From Porphyra umbilicalis (Eukaryota > Rhodophyta > Bangiophyceae > Bangiales > Bangiaceae): a stretch of DNA of 64,000 nucleotides. The stretch spans positions 62,001-126,000 of the forward strand of contig KV918924.1 of assembly GCA_002049455.2 (NCBI GenBank), in the 5' to 3' direction. Positions 44,631 to 56,851 of the stretch are shown here, in pieces. The stretch's first letter is position 1, and each line of letters starts with the position of its first letter. The notes below the pieces were generated by a model. That model was given only the letters and a program-made list of their open reading frames with translations, ran no database searches and was not told the DNA's origin. The position numbers and the translations under genes were made by a program.

Positions 44631-45518
44631 CGCGCGGACGTGACTGGAAGGCACCCGCCGCCGGCGGCCCGTTCTCCTCCTCGTCCGACTCGCTTGGGGA
44701 GGCACGGCCGCCGGCAGACACGCTTGAGGAGCGGGCGCCGCCAGCGCCGCCGTCTGCGGCGGCGGCCCCGGCGGCGCCGCTAAACTTGTCGACGTGGCGT
44801 AACACCCGCCAACACGACACCCACGGGCAGGTCGTCTGCTTCGCCTTCCGCTTCGTTGTCTTGCCCTTCGCTTTGTCAGATGCCCGGTCCTTCCGCATCG
44901 CCTCGTAAATGTTGAGCCCGCAGAAGCGCGCCACAGCGGCGCTGATCAAATCCTCGTCGCTCGGGTTGCCTGTCAGCGAGAGCCGCTTAATGGCCAAGTA
45001 GTGCGAGCCAAACTCGCTCTTCCCTCTCCGGATCTTGTCCCATTGCTTCTGCACCCCCCCGACACCGCGCTCGGTGCGCCGTCGAGCACCAGGGCGACTG
45101 GCCAATAGGCGCTTCCACTCCCCGACCACCTCCGCCGAAGAGGTTGTCCCAGTCTGGTCCGACCCCTTCACAGCGTCCAATGATGTAGACAGATAGGCCC
45201 GGCTGAGGGCCACCCGCTCCTCGTCCGTCCAGCCAAGCCCAGTCCCCATGGCAGCCGGCGCGTAGGTGGCGGCAAGCAGGTCGGCGCCCCCGCCGCCAAC
45301 CACAGGTGGGGAAGGGGGCATGAACCGCCCGCCCCGGCGACCGCCTAGGCGGACGTGCCACCGCCGCCGGCAGGTGATGCGCCGCCGCCGGCTGGCGGTG
45401 GTCGCGCAGCAGCCGGCAGCACCTGCACGTTCTTGCGAAGCGCGTCGCCGCCGGTACCGGCGGCCGGTGATGAGCGGCCGCCGGCGGGCGGGGACGGAGC
45501 AGCAGCCAACGGCACTTG

Positions 45519-47732
45519 TCAGTCGGTACGGCGCGCGTCGCCGCCGGTACCGGCAGCCGTTGATGCGCCGCCGCCGGCAAGCGGTGCTTGGGAAGCAGCC
45601 GGCGGCACTTGTCCGTTCGCGCGGGGTGCGTCGCCGCCCGTGCCGGCGGCCGGTGATGCGCCGCCGCCGGTACCGGCGGCCGGCGACGCGCCGCCGCCGG
45701 CAAGCGGTGGTTGGGCAACAGCCGGCGGCACTTGTCCGTTCACGCGGGGCGCGTTGCCCCCCGTACCGGCGGCCGGTGATGCGCCGCCGCTGGCGCGAGG
45801 CGCTCCGCCGCCGCCGGCAAGTGGGAATGGAGCACGAGCCGGCGGCACTTGTCCGTCGGTGCAGGGCGCGTCGCCGCCGGTACCGGCGACCGCTGATGAG
45901 CCGCCGCCGGCAAGCGAAGACGGGGCAGCAGCCGGCGGCACTTGTCCGTCGGCGCGGCGCGCGTCGCCGCCGGTACAGGCGGCCGGCGATGCGCCGCCGC
46001 CGGCTCGACGCGATCCGCCGCCGCCGGCGAGTGGGGATAAGGCACGGGCCGGCGGCACTTGCCCGTCGGGGCGGGGCGCGTCGCCGCCGGTACAGGCGGC
46101 AGGTGATGCGCCGCTGCCGGCTAACGGCGATTGGGCAGCAGCCGGCGGCACTTGTCCGTTCGCGCGGGCCGCTTCGCCGCCCGTGCCGCCGGCCGGTGAT
46201 GCGCCGCCGCCGGTACCGGCGCCCGGTGACGCGCCGCGGCCGGCAAGCGGTGGTTGGGCAACAGCCGGCGGCACTTTTCCGTTCACGCGGGGCGCGTGGC
46301 CCCCCGTACCGGCGGCCGGTGATGCGCCGCCGCCGGCTCGAGGCAATCCGCCGCCGCCGGCGAGCGGGGACGAGGCAACAGCCGGCGGTACTTGTCCGTC
46401 GGTGCGGCGCGCGTCGCCGCCGGTACCGGCGGCCGGTAACGCGCCGCCGCCGGCAAGCGGTGGTTGGGCAACAGCCGGCGGCACTTGTCCGTTCACGCGG
46501 GGCGCGTCGCCCCCCGTACCGGCGGCCGGTGATGCGCCGCCGCCGGCTAGCGGCGATTGGGCAGCAGCCGGCGGCGCTGGACCGTCGCCGAAGGGCCCCC
46601 GACGCGCACCGTAGCCGCCGGCGTCCGGACGTCTGCCACCGACTAGTGGCTGCCAATTGTCGCGGATCGGCTCAAAGGCGCCGGTCTCGGGGGGTCCTCC
46701 ACCGGGCGGCCCCCAGTTGTTGTAGGGTCCCGCGTGGCCGCCAGCTTGACGACTTGCGTGACCTCCCGGCGGCCCCCAGTTGTCTTGGCGCGTCGCGTGG
46801 CCGCCGGATTGACGACTTGCTTGGACACCCGGCGGCCCCCAGTTGTCGTGGCGTGCAGCGCGGCCGCCGGCTTGACGACTTTCTTGGCCACCCGGCGGCC
46901 ACCAATCCTCGCTCAGTGGCCCAAAGCCGCCGGGCTGATGGGGACGCTGCCCGCCCGGCGGCACCCAGTTCCGCCTCGGCGAAGGCTGGCGATTGGGATG
47001 GAAGCCACCGCCGCCGTGGCCACCGGGCTGTTGATCTCCTTGACCTTGAGAGCCCGGCGGCGTCCACACGTCGCGGCGGGGAGATCCGTCCCTGTCCCGC
47101 GAGTCCCGTCCCCGGCCGCCGTAGTCGTGGTCCGGTTGGAACGACGGCTCCCAGTGGCCGCCGGCTTGAGAAGACCGACCAGCCGGCGACGCCCAGCCAC
47201 AGCGGCGAGGAGACACTCGAAGGCCGCCCGTATCCCACCCCCGACCGCCGTGTCCGCCGTTGCCGTCGGGCGGTTGCTCCCAACGGCCGCCGGCTTGATT
47301 GCCCTTCCAAGGAGCCGGCGGCACCCACTCGTCACGCGGCGGCAGCGACGCCCGTCCTGCTCCCCCTCCCAAATGTCCGCCACCTTGGTTGGGATCAAAC
47401 CTTGGTCCCGGTCCCCAGCTGCCGCGCGCCGGCAGTGACGACCGTCCCGCCCCCCCGGCCCGATTGCCGCCGCCCTGGTTCGGTGTAGCGTTGGGCGGCG
47501 GCACCCAGGCGCCGCCAGCTACCGGCGGTCCTTGGCCAGCCGGCGGCGCACAGCTACCAGAGACAGGAAGCGCGGGCCCCCCGCGTGGTGGGGCCGACGT
47601 TGAGCAAGGTGGACAGCCCGCGACGTGGCAGGAGCACGTGCACCGCGCGAGCACCGCGAGCCGCTCTTGATGACGACGACGCTGGTCACGGCGACGCTCC
47701 GTGTCGCGCTCCCGGTCCGGCTTACGGGTCAT
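45519..47732 (-). CDS. Pro/Gly-rich low-complexity ORF of the Harbinger element
   Basis: I do not recognise a family. From ATG 47732 the frame runs about 737 residues. A charged N-terminus (MTRKPDRERDTERRRDQRRR) is followed by a short Cys/His cluster (CTCSCHVAGCPPC). A Gly/Pro/Arg region with about 21-residue NWGPPGG...SRQAGGHA repeats comes next. Then comes a long array of 31-residue repeats (GGGASPAAGTGGDAPR..GQVPPAVAQ) ending at TGA 45519-45521. In repeat units that stop aligns with a Gly codon, and a TAG follows 60 codons later. The Myb-like gene starts 200 bases downstream in another frame. It may be a separate third protein of the element, or the disordered N-terminal part of the Myb-like protein now separated by mutation or an intron. 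Other frames here are also open, which lowers certainty. Confidence 0.45.
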   Translation of the reverse strand: MTRKPDRERDTERRRDQRRRHQERLAVLARCTCSCHVAGCPPCSTSAPPRGGPALPVSGSCAPPAGQGPPVAGGAWVPPPNATPNQGGGNRAGGAGRSSLPARGSWGPGPRFDPNQGGGHLGGGAGRASLPPRDEWVPPAPWKGNQAGGRWEQPPDGNGGHGGRGWDTGGLRVSPRRCGWASPAGRSSQAGGHWEPSFQPDHDYGGRGRDSRDRDGSPRRDVWTPPGSQGQGDQQPGGHGGGGFHPNRQPSPRRNWVPPGGQRPHQPGGFGPLSEDWWPPGGQESRQAGGRAARHDNWGPPGVQASRQSGGHATRQDNWGPPGGHASRQAGGHAGPYNNWGPPGGGPPETGAFEPIRDNWQPLVGGRRPDAGGYGARRGPFGDGPAPPAAAQSPLAGGGASPAAGTGGDAPRVNGQVPPAVAQPPLAGGGALPAAGTGGDARRTDGQVPPAVASSPLAGGGGLPRAGGGASPAAGTGGHAPRVNGKVPPAVAQPPLAGRGASPGAGTGGGASPAGGTGGEAARANGQVPPAAAQSPLAGSGASPAACTGGDAPRPDGQVPPARALSPLAGGGGSRRAGGGASPAACTGGDARRADGQVPPAAAPSSLAGGGSSAVAGTGGDAPCTDGQVPPARAPFPLAGGGGAPRASGGASPAAGTGGNAPRVNGQVPPAVAQPPLAGGGASPAAGTGGGASPAAGTGGDAPRANGQVPPAASQAPLAGGGASTAAGTGGDARRTD

Positions 47733-49153
47733 GATCGGAAAGGGGGGGGGGAAGAAGGCCGGCTTTTGAAGGCCGGAGGTGGAGACGGGGACAAGGGGGG
47801 AGCGGTGACCAGAGCACATGGGCGCGCCGCCGGAGCTCGCGGTACACCGGCGGCGTGTCGGTTGCAACAGGCGCGCGCGGGAGGCAAGAAGGAGAGAATC
47901 AGCACGAGTGGGGCAGGGGGAGGAGGGGCAGGAGCCGCCGGCGTCTTCGGCTCAGGCACGCCGGCGGCAAGCACGTGATCGGTGTCGCGCAGGCGGTCGT
48001 TGGGCCAGAGGGCGGGAGGGCGGCGCGCCCCCGCAAGCTGCACCAGTGCTCGACCGTGCTTCCGGGACCCCTCGTGCGCGCTGGACGAGGGGGCGGGGCG
48101 GGGCGCAGGCCCGCAGCGGGCCCAAAACACACGAGGTGTCTTCGAGGGCGCCCGAGGTGGACACGAACCCCGGGTGACGCCTCCCCAGTCGCAATGCGCG
48201 GTGACCCGCGCGCCCTCCACGCACCCCGGCCCAATCCGCAGTGGTCACGGGGTGGCCCCAAATGACCGGTTGGGCGGAAGGGGGGCACACAGGACACAGG
48301 AAACAACACAATCTGATCACGGGCCGGCTGACCCCTCGCCGCATCGAATCCGCCTCCCATCTAAGTTTTTCTAAACAATTCCGCGAGCCAATGACAAAGC
48401 TCCATACGACTACAACCTTTTCAATATTTCCCCATGTCAAGCAAACAAATCGTGAGACTGGTTGCGGGATCGGACCAGTTTTCTGGCGTCGGACCAGCGA
48501 TACTGCCCCAATGGATTTTTGCACCAGCCCACCTCCAGGGACTGCCAACGCCTGGTCCAACGAACGGCGTCGGCCACCGTTGCTTCTGGAAGCACCCGAA
48601 TGGCGCTTCGGGACGGACCGCGCGGTCCACGACTCGGGCTTGTCGCGACAGCGCATCGCATCACGCACCCGTTGAGGGAACCTCGACCAACGCCAACACC
48701 TCTGTTGTGTCCCGTGAGACTCGGGTTTGAGACAAGTGTGCCAAGTTTCTCCCGCCATGCTGACTCTGGACGCGTGGTGCGACCACTTCGTTCGATGTTC
48801 ACGATTCGTGTCTCTCTATTTCAGACGTGTGTGCCAAAAGTGTATTTTATTGCCGCGATTTGGAAGGTTCCACTAGGATCATAGGCACTTTGTCTCACGA
48901 TCTCTGCCGCACGGCAGCCTTTTCGTCCGGTGTGTCTTGCCATCGAGACTGCTTCACGATATGCACGAATTTGGACCACTTGGGGACGAACGTTGCTGGG
49001 CGCGCATCCCTTATCTTACTTTCCCCATCTGGTGATCATGTAGCCCTCGTTTCCGGTAACTCCAGGAGAGCAGAGGGCCCTCTTGGATGAGAAAAATGGG
49101 GGGCCGCTCACCGCCCTCCACGTAAGCAAACGTGGCATATTCCGTTTGGGGTT
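47733..49153. other. Right subterminal region of Harbinger element, no gene seen
   Basis: This is mixed GC sequence between the Pro/Gly-rich ORF and the right TIR. Open frames are short and without domains. It presumably holds the promoter of the minus-strand gene or genes. Confidence 0.5.
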
Positions 49154-49187
49154 TCAGAACTTGGGGGAGACGTTGTTGGGTGTGCTC
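49154..49187 (-). repeat. Right TIR of Harbinger element
   Basis: Reads on the minus strand GAGCACACCCAACAACGTCT, then CCCCCAAGTTCTGA. TTA follows it at 49188-49190. Confidence 0.9.
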
Positions 49188-50721
49188 TTAGGACAGGGTA
49201 CTATCCAACATGCGCATAGGGGCCCCCATTCTAATTTTTTTCCGAGCTAGTGCACGTTGCGGGAGTACTTGCGAAAAAGCGGGGTGCACGCGGAGAGACC
49301 TCGTACGGCTCGGGCGGACGTCGCCGTACGTTGAGTCCGACATGGTTAGAAGCGTCAACTTGCACACTATCCGTACATGTATTTTTGCACGATGGCCGTA
49401 CGTTGGGCGTTTGTGAGGTCCAACCATGTAGAAAGAGGTTTTTTTTCTCGTTCAGATGGCTTGAAACGGGGGATCTGTGCTTCAGACGAGCTGGAAACGA
49501 GGATGCGTGCTGCATATGACCGCGGCGGGTGAGGAATTGAAGACGTAATTGATTAAACATGCCCCTGAGATGCTCTGGACGGTGTTTTTGTTCTTCAAAC
49601 TTTTGAACGCGCAGGAGAGGGCCAAGATCTGGGACAGCCGAGAGTCGTGGAATGTGGTGTGACCGTGGCGCGCAGTGACTGAAGCGGGCAGTCGCGAGTG
49701 GCGTGACGCAGCTGCCCGCGTGGTGCTGTGCGCGGACCTGTGACGAGGAGAGGGCGGCGTCGTGCGTGTGGCCCGTGCGAGGGGGTGGTGGTGTCGCGGT
49801 GGCGGATCCGGCCGTGCGGGATGTCGCGCAACTGACCGCGCGGTACGTCGTGGGGGGAGGAGAACGGACAGGGGGGTACGTTCGGGGGGCTGTGGAGGGG
49901 TTGAGGGGCCGTGGGGCTGGAGGAGGGGAGGGGTGAAGACGCTGCTGGCTAGCAGGTGGCAGCCCCTACGGCGGCGGCGGCGGACCCTGCGCCCGCGCCC
50001 CCTGCTGCGATAGGCTTGCTACTGGCAACAAGCCTAGCCATCATGGACGAGGGGGCGGGAGTGGCGTGGCGTTTGCCCCAGGGGGCGGGTGGACTGCGCG
50101 GTAGCGGCGGCGGAGGCGGACGTGGGTGTGAGGCCGGTGGGCTGGGGGGGGTGAGGCTGTCGGCGAGCCGTGCGTGGCTTGGGACTGTCGCAAGCACGGC
50201 GTCGCCTGGGTGGGGGGCCGGCGCGCTCCGGGGCGGACGGCTCTGGCGCGCGCGCCTGCCCGTGGACGCCCGCAATGACATAAAAATAAAAACCAATGCA
50301 GTGCATGAAAAATATAACCACGTGCCAAGTGAAGCGCGACGCGGCATGCTTCAAGTCTATGGCGCGTCGCCAAAGAATGATCGGATCCGAGCAAGTTCCA
50401 CAGCAAGTTGCAGCATGCTGTGACCGTGCTGTGACTGTGCTTGGAAATAAAATTGTATGCTGAGGGCTCCTGGATGGCTCTGTGGAAGGCAAGGACGATC
50501 ACAGCAATTTTAAATTCTGTGCTGTGAGCTGCTGTGAACTGCTGTGACTTGCTGTGAGCGTTTCTCAGATCCGATCATTCTTTGGCAACGCGCCATAAAT
50601 AATGCTCCAGAACTTACTCGTATAGATTGTCTTTGATCACAGCACAACTCCAGGCCAGGGTGTTTTCGCGTACGCGCTTTCAGTACAAGAAGACCGCCCT
50701 TGACTGAAATTCCCCTGGCCT
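49188..50721 (+). repeat. Satellite unit 1
   Basis: Begins directly at the right TTA of the Harbinger element. It differs from the others by a few bases near 49235-49290. Confidence 0.9.
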
Positions 50722-52253
50722 TTAGGACAGGGTACTATCCAACATGCGCATAGGGGCCCCCCTTCTAATTTTTTCCGAGCTAGTGCACGTTGCGGGAGTA
50801 CTTGCGAAAAAGCGGGATGCACTCGGAGAGACCTCGTACGGCTCGGGCGGACGTCGCCGTACGTTGAGTCCGACATGGTTAGAAGCGTCAACTTGTACAC
50901 TATCCGTACATGTATTTTTGCACGATGGCCGTACGTTGGGCGTTTGTGAGGTCCAACCATGTAGAAAGAGGTTTTTTTTCTCGTTCAGATGGCTTGAAAC
51001 GGGGGATCTGTGCTTCAGACGAGCTGGAAACGAGGATGCGTGCTGCATATGACCGCGGCGGGTGAGGAATTGAAGACGTAATTGATTAAACATGCCCCTG
51101 AGATGCTCTGGACGGTGTTTTTGTTCTTCAAACTTTTGAACGCGCAGGAGAGGGCCAAGATCTGGGACAGCCGAGAGTCGTGGAATGTGGTGTGACCGTG
51201 GCGCGCAGTGACTGAAGCGGGCAGTCGCGAGTGGCGTGACGCAGCTGCCCGCGTGGTGCTGTGCGCGGACCTGTGACGAGGAGAGGGCGGCGTCGTGCGT
51301 GTGGCCCGTGCGAGGGGGTGGTGGTGTCGCGGTGGCGGATCCGGCCGTGCGGGATGTCGCGCAACTGACCGCGCGGTACGTCGTGGGGGGAGGAGAACGG
51401 ACAGGGGGGTACGTTCGGGGGGCTGTGGAGGGGTTGAGGGGCCGTGGGGCTGGAGGGGGGGAGGGGTGAAGACGCTGCTGGCTAGCAGGTGGCAGCCCCT
51501 ACGGCGGCGGCGGCGGACCCTGCGCCCGCGCCCCCTGCTGCGATAGGCTTGCTACTGGCAACAAGCCTAGCCATCATGGACGAGGGGGCGGGAGTGGCGT
51601 GGCGTTTGCCCCAGGGGGCGGGTGGACTGCGCGGTAGCGGCGGCGGAGGCGGACGTGGGTGTGAGGCCGGTGGGCTGGGGGGGTGAGGCTGTCGGCGAGC
51701 CGTGCGTGGCTTGGGACTGTCGCAAGCACGGCGTCGCCTGGGTGGGGGGCCGGCGCGCTCCGGGGCGGACGGCTCTGGCGCGCGCGCCTGCCCGTGGACG
51801 CCCGCAATGACATAAAAATAAAAACCAATGCAGTGCATGAAAAATATAACCACGTGCCAAGTGAAGCGCGACGCGGCATGCTTCAAGTCTATGGCGCGTC
51901 GCCAAAGAATGATCGGATCCGAGCAAGTTCCACAGCAAGTTGCAGCATGCTGTGACCGTGCTGTGACTGTGCTTGGAAATAAAATTGTATGCTGAGGGCT
52001 CCTGGATGGCTCTGTGGAAGGCAAGGACGATCACAGCAATTTTAAATTCTGTGCTGTGAGCTGCTGTGAACTGCTGTGACTTGCTGTGAGCGTTTCTCAG
52101 ATCCGATCATTCTTTGGCAACGCGCCATAAATAATGCTCCAGAACTTACTCGTATAGATTGTCTTTGATCACAGCACAACTCCAGGCCAGGGTGTTTTCG
52201 CGTACGCGCTTTCAGTACAAGAAGACCGCCCTTGACTGAAATTCCCCTGGCCT
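50722..52253 (+). repeat. Satellite unit 2
   Basis: Full-length unit of 1532 bp. Confidence 0.95.
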
Positions 52254-53786
52254 TTAGGACAGGGTACTATCCAACATGCGCATAGGGGCCCCCCTTCTAA
52301 TTTTTTCCGAGCTAGTGCACGTTGCGGGAGTACTTGCGAAAAAGCGGGATGCACGCGGAGAGACCTCGTACGGCTCGGGCGGACGTCGCCGTACGTTGAG
52401 TCCGACATGGTTAGAAGCGTCAACTTGTACACTATCCGTACATGTATTTTTGCACGATGGCCGTACGTTGGGCGTTTGTGAGGTCCAACCATGTAGAAAG
52501 AGGTTTTTTTTCTCGTTCAGATGGCTTGAAACGGGGGATCTGTGCTTCAGACGAGCTGGAAACGAGGATGCGTGCTGCATATGACCGCGGCGGGTGAGGA
52601 ATTGAAGACGTAATTGATTAAACATGCCCCTGAGATGCTCTGGACGGTGTTTTTGTTCTTCAAACTTTTGAACGCGCAGGAGAGGGCCAAGATCTGGGAC
52701 AGCCGAGAGTCGTGGAATGTGGTGTGACCGTGGCGCGCAGTGACTGAAGCGGGCAGTCGCGAGTGGCGTGACGCAGCTGCCCGCGTGGTGCTGTGCGCGG
52801 ACCTGTGACGAGGAGAGGGCGGCGTCGTGCGTGTGGCCCGTGCGAGGGGGTGGTGGTGTCGCGGTGGCGGATCCGGCCGTGCGGGATGTCGCGCAACTGA
52901 CCGCGCGGTACGTCGTGGGGGGAGGAGAACGGACAGGGGGGTACGTTCGGGGGGCTGTGGAGGGGTTGAGGGGCCGTGGGGCTGGAGGGGGGGAGGGGTG
53001 AAGACGCTGCTGGCTAGCAGGTGGCAGCCCCTACGGCGGCGGCGGCGGACCCTGCGCCCGCGCCCCCTGCTGCGATAGGCTTGCTACTGGCAACAAGCCT
53101 AGCCATCATGGACGAGGGGGCGGGAGTGGCGTGGCGTTTGCCCCAGGGGGCGGGTGGACTGCGCGGTAGCGGCGGCGGAGGCGGACGTGGGTGTGAGGCC
53201 GGTGGGCTGGGGGGGGTGAGGCTGTCGGCGAGCCGTGCGTGGCTTGGGACTGTCGCAAGTACGGCGTCGCCTGGGTGGGGGGCCGGCGCGCTCCGGGGCG
53301 GACGGCTCTGGCGCGCGCGCCTGCCCGTGGACGCCCGCAATGACATAAAAATAAAAACCAATGCAGTGCATGAAAAATATAACCACGTGCCAAGTGAAGC
53401 GCGACGCGGCATGCTTCAAGTCTATGGCGCGTCGCCAAAGAATGATCGGATCCGAGCAAGTTCCACAGCAAGTTGCAGCATGCTGTGACCGTGCTGTGAC
53501 TGTGCTTGGAAATAAAATTGTATGCTGAGGGCTCCTGGATGGCTCTGTGGAAGGCAAGGACGATCACAGCAATTTTAAATTCTGTGCTGTGAGCTGCTGT
53601 GAACTGCTGTGACTTGCTGTGAGCGTTTCTCAGATCCGATCATTCTTTGGCAACGCGCCATAAATAATGCTCCAGAACTTACTCGTATAGATTGTCTTTG
53701 ATCACAGCACAACTCCAGGCCAGGGTGTTTTCGCGTACGCGCTTTCAGTACAAGAAGACCGCCCTTGACTGAAATTCCCCTGGCCT
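52254..53786 (+). repeat. Satellite unit 3
   Basis: Full-length unit of 1533 bp. Confidence 0.95.
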
Positions 53787-55319
53787 TTAGGACAGGGTAC
53801 TATCCAACATGCGCATAGGGGCCCCCCTTCTAATTTTTTCCGAGCTAGTGCACGTTGCGGGAGTACTTGCGAAAAAGCGGGATGCACGCGGAGAGACCTC
53901 GTACGGCTCGGGCGGACGTCGCCGTACGTTGAGTCCGACATGGTTAGAAGCGTCAACTTGTACACTATCCGTACATGTATTTTTGCACGATGGCCGTACG
54001 TTGGGCGTTTGTGAGGTCCAACCATGTAGAAAGAGGTTTTTTTTCTCGTTCAGATGGCTTGAAACGGGGGATCTGTGCTTCAGACGAGCTGGAAACGAGG
54101 ATGCGTGCTGCATATGACCGCGGCGGGTGAGGAATTGAAGACGTAATTGATTAAACATGCCCCTGAGATGCTCTGGACGGTGTTTTTGTTCTTCAAACTT
54201 TTGAACGCGCAGGAGAGGGCCAAGATCTGGGACAGCCGAGAGTCGTGGAATGTGGTGTGACCGTGGCGCGCAGTGACTGAAGCGGGCAGTCGCGAGTGGC
54301 GTGACGCAGCTGCCCGCGTGGTGCTGTGCGCGGACCTGTGACGAGGAGAGGGCGGCGTCGTGCGTGTGGCCCGTGCGAGGGGGTGGTGGTGTCGCGGTGG
54401 CGGATCCGGCCGTGCGGGATGTCGCGCAACTGACCGCGCGGTACGTCGTGGGGGGAGGAGAACGGACAGGGGGGTACGTTCGGGGGGCTGTGGAGGGGTT
54501 GAGGGGCCGTGGGGCTGGAGGGGGGGAGGGGTGAAGACGCTGCTGGCTAGCAGGTGGCAGCCCCTACGGCGGCGGCGGCGGACCCTGCGCCCGCGCCCCC
54601 TGCTGCGATAGGCTTGCTACTGGCAACAAGCCTAGCCATCATGGACGAGGGGGCGGGAGTGGCGTGGCGTTTGCCCCAGGGGGCGGGTGGACTGCGCGGT
54701 AGCGGCGGCGGAGGCGGACGTGGGTGTGAGGCCGGTGGGCTGGGGGGGGTGAGGCTGTCGGCGAGCCGTGCGTGGCTTGGGACTGTCGCAAGCACGGCGT
54801 CGCCTGGGTGGGGGGCCGGCGCGCTCCGGGGCGGACGGCTCTGGCGCGCGCGCCTGCCCGTGGACGCCCGCAATGACATAAAAATAAAAACCAATGCAGT
54901 GCATGAAAAATATAACCACGTGCCAAGTGAAGCGCGACGCGGCATGCTTCAAGTCTATGGCGCGTCGCCAAAGAATGATCGGATCCGAGCAAGTTCCACA
55001 GCAAGTTGCAGCATGCTGTGACCGTGCTGTGACTGTGCTTGGAAATAAAATTGTATGCTGAGGGCTCCTGGATGGCTCTGTGGAAGGCAAGGACGATCAC
55101 AGCAATTTTAAATTCTGTGCTGTGAGCTGCTGTGAACTGCTGTGACTTGCTGTGAGCGTTTCTCAGATCCGATCATTCTTTGGCAACGCGCCATAAATAA
55201 TGCTCCAGAACTTACTCGTATAGATTGTCTTTGATCACAGCACAACTCCAGGCCAGGGTGTTTTCGCGTACGCGCTTTCAGTACAAGAAGACCGCCCTTG
55301 ACTGAAATTCCCCTGGCCT
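53787..55319 (+). repeat. Satellite unit 4
   Basis: Full-length unit of 1533 bp. Confidence 0.95.
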
Positions 55320-56851
55320 TTAGGACAGGGTACTATCCAACATGCGCATAGGGGCCCCCCTTCTAATTTTTTCCGAGCTAGTGCACGTTGCGGGAGTACT
55401 TGCGAAAAAGCGGGATGCACGCGGAGAGACCTCGTACGGCTCGGGCGGACGTCGCCGTACGTTGAGTCCGACATGGTTAGAAGCGTCAACTTGTACACTA
55501 TCCGTACATGTATTTTTGCACGATGGCCGTACGTTGGGCGTTTGTGAGGTCCAACCATGTAGAAAGAGGTTTTTTTTCTCGTTCAGATGGCTTGAAACGG
55601 GGGATCTGTGCTTCAGACGAGCTGGAAACGAGGATGCGTGCTGCATATGACCGCGGCGGGTGAGGAATTGAAGACGTAATTGATTAAACATGCCCCTGAG
55701 ATGCTCTGGACGGTGTTTTTGTTCTTCAAACTTTTGAACGCGCAGGAGAGGGCCAAGATCTGGGACAGCCGAGAGTCGTGGAATGTGGTGTGACCGTGGC
55801 GCGCAGTGACTGAAGCGGGCAGTCGCGAGTGGCGTGACGCAGCTGCCCGCGTGGTGCTGTGCGCGGACCTGTGACGAGGAGAGGGCGGCGTCGTGCGTGT
55901 GGCCCGTGCGAGGGGGTGGTGGTGTCGCGGTGGCGGATCCGGCCGTGCGGGATGTCGCGCAACTGACCGCGCGGTACGTCGTGGGGGAGGAGAACGGACA
56001 GGGGGGTACGTTCGGGGGGCTGTGGAGGGGTTGAGGGGCCGTGGGGCTGGAGGGGGGGAGGGGTGAAGACGCTGCTGGCTAGCAGGTGGCAGCCCCTACG
56101 GCGGCGGCGGCGGACCCTGCGCCCGCGCCCCCTGCTGCGATAGGCTTGCTACTGGCAACAAGCCTAGCCATCATGGACGAGGGGGCGGGAGTGGCGTGGC
56201 GTTTGCCCCAGGGGGCGGGTGGACTGCGCGGTAGCGGCGGCGGAGGCGGACGTGGGTGTGAGGCCGGTGGGCTGGGGGGGGTGAGGCTGTCGGCGAGCCG
56301 TGCGTGGCTTGGGACTGTCGCAAGCACGGCGTCGCCTGGGTGGGGGGCCGGCGCGCTCCGGGGCGGACGGCTCTGGCGCGCGCGCCTGCCCGTGGACGCC
56401 CGCAATGACATAAAAATAAAAACCAATGCAGTGCATGAAAAATATAACCACGTGCCAAGTGAAGCGCGACGCGGCATGCTTCAAGTCTATGGCGCGTCGC
56501 CAAAGAATGATCGGATCCGAGCAAGTTCCACAGCAAGTTGCAGCATGCTGTGACCGTGCTGTGACTGTGCTTGGAAATAAAATTGTATGCTGAGGGCTCC
56601 TGGATGGCTCTGTGGAAGGCAAGGACGATCACAGCAATTTTAAATTCTGTGCTGTGAGCTGCTGTGAACTGCTGTGACTTGCTGTGAGCGTTTCTCAGAT
56701 CCGATCATTCTTTGGCAACGCGCCATAAATAATGCTCCAGAACTTACTCGTATAGATTGTCTTTGATCACAGCACAACTCCAGGCCAGGGTGTTTTCGCG
56801 TACGCGCTTTCAGTACAAGAAGACCGCCCTTGACTGAAATTCCCCTGGCCT
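55320..56851 (+). repeat. Satellite unit 5
   Basis: Full-length unit of 1532 bp with one G missing in a run near 55985. Confidence 0.95.

Larger units (their letters stand above)
42939..45321 (-). pseudogene. Myb/SANT-like accessory gene of Harbinger, interrupted by a hAT MITE
   Basis: The protein starts at MPPSPPVVGG (ATG 45321), just upstream of MGTGLGWTDEERVALSRAYL. It has the trihelix/Myb-like features WTDEE, VVGEWKRLL, VQKQWDKIRRGKSEFGSHYLA, TGNPSDEDLISAAVARF, then a basic KGKTTKRKAK segment and CPWVSCWRV. At 44630 the frame runs into a 956-bp MITE. It resumes at 43658 (AAKREMSEDIRASRTLKDSS...TAEMRDTPEAIAFHKM...) and ends at 42939 after an acidic tail. Insertion plus duplication adds 964 bases, which breaks the frame, and the two parts are in register once that length is discounted. 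So the gene was intact until this insertion. The family role is to assist the PIF/Harbinger transposase (DNA binding and nuclear import). Confidence 0.85.
38088..49187 (+). mobile_element. PIF/Harbinger-like transposon, 11.1 kb, complete ends
   Basis: 34-bp terminal inverted repeats, 38088-38121 and 49154-49187, start GAGCACACCCAACAACGTCT and differ at only two positions. They are flanked on both sides by TTA (38085-38087 and 49188-49190), the 3-bp target duplication typical of PIF/Harbinger. Inside are an intact DDE transposase (plus), a 144-bp minisatellite, a Myb/SANT-like gene (minus) and a Pro/Gly-rich ORF (minus). Its size is unusually large for the superfamily, partly through the minisatellite and a nested hAT MITE. 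It lies in satellite DNA, whose uninterrupted form reads CTGGCCTTTAGGACAGGG at this point. Confidence 0.9.

Noticed and set aside
45266-47488. A 740-codon plus-strand frame opposite the Pro/Gly-rich ORF
   Set aside because: Composition is Arg-rich low complexity with no start context. It is antisense to the Harbinger minus-strand genes and explained by the repeats.
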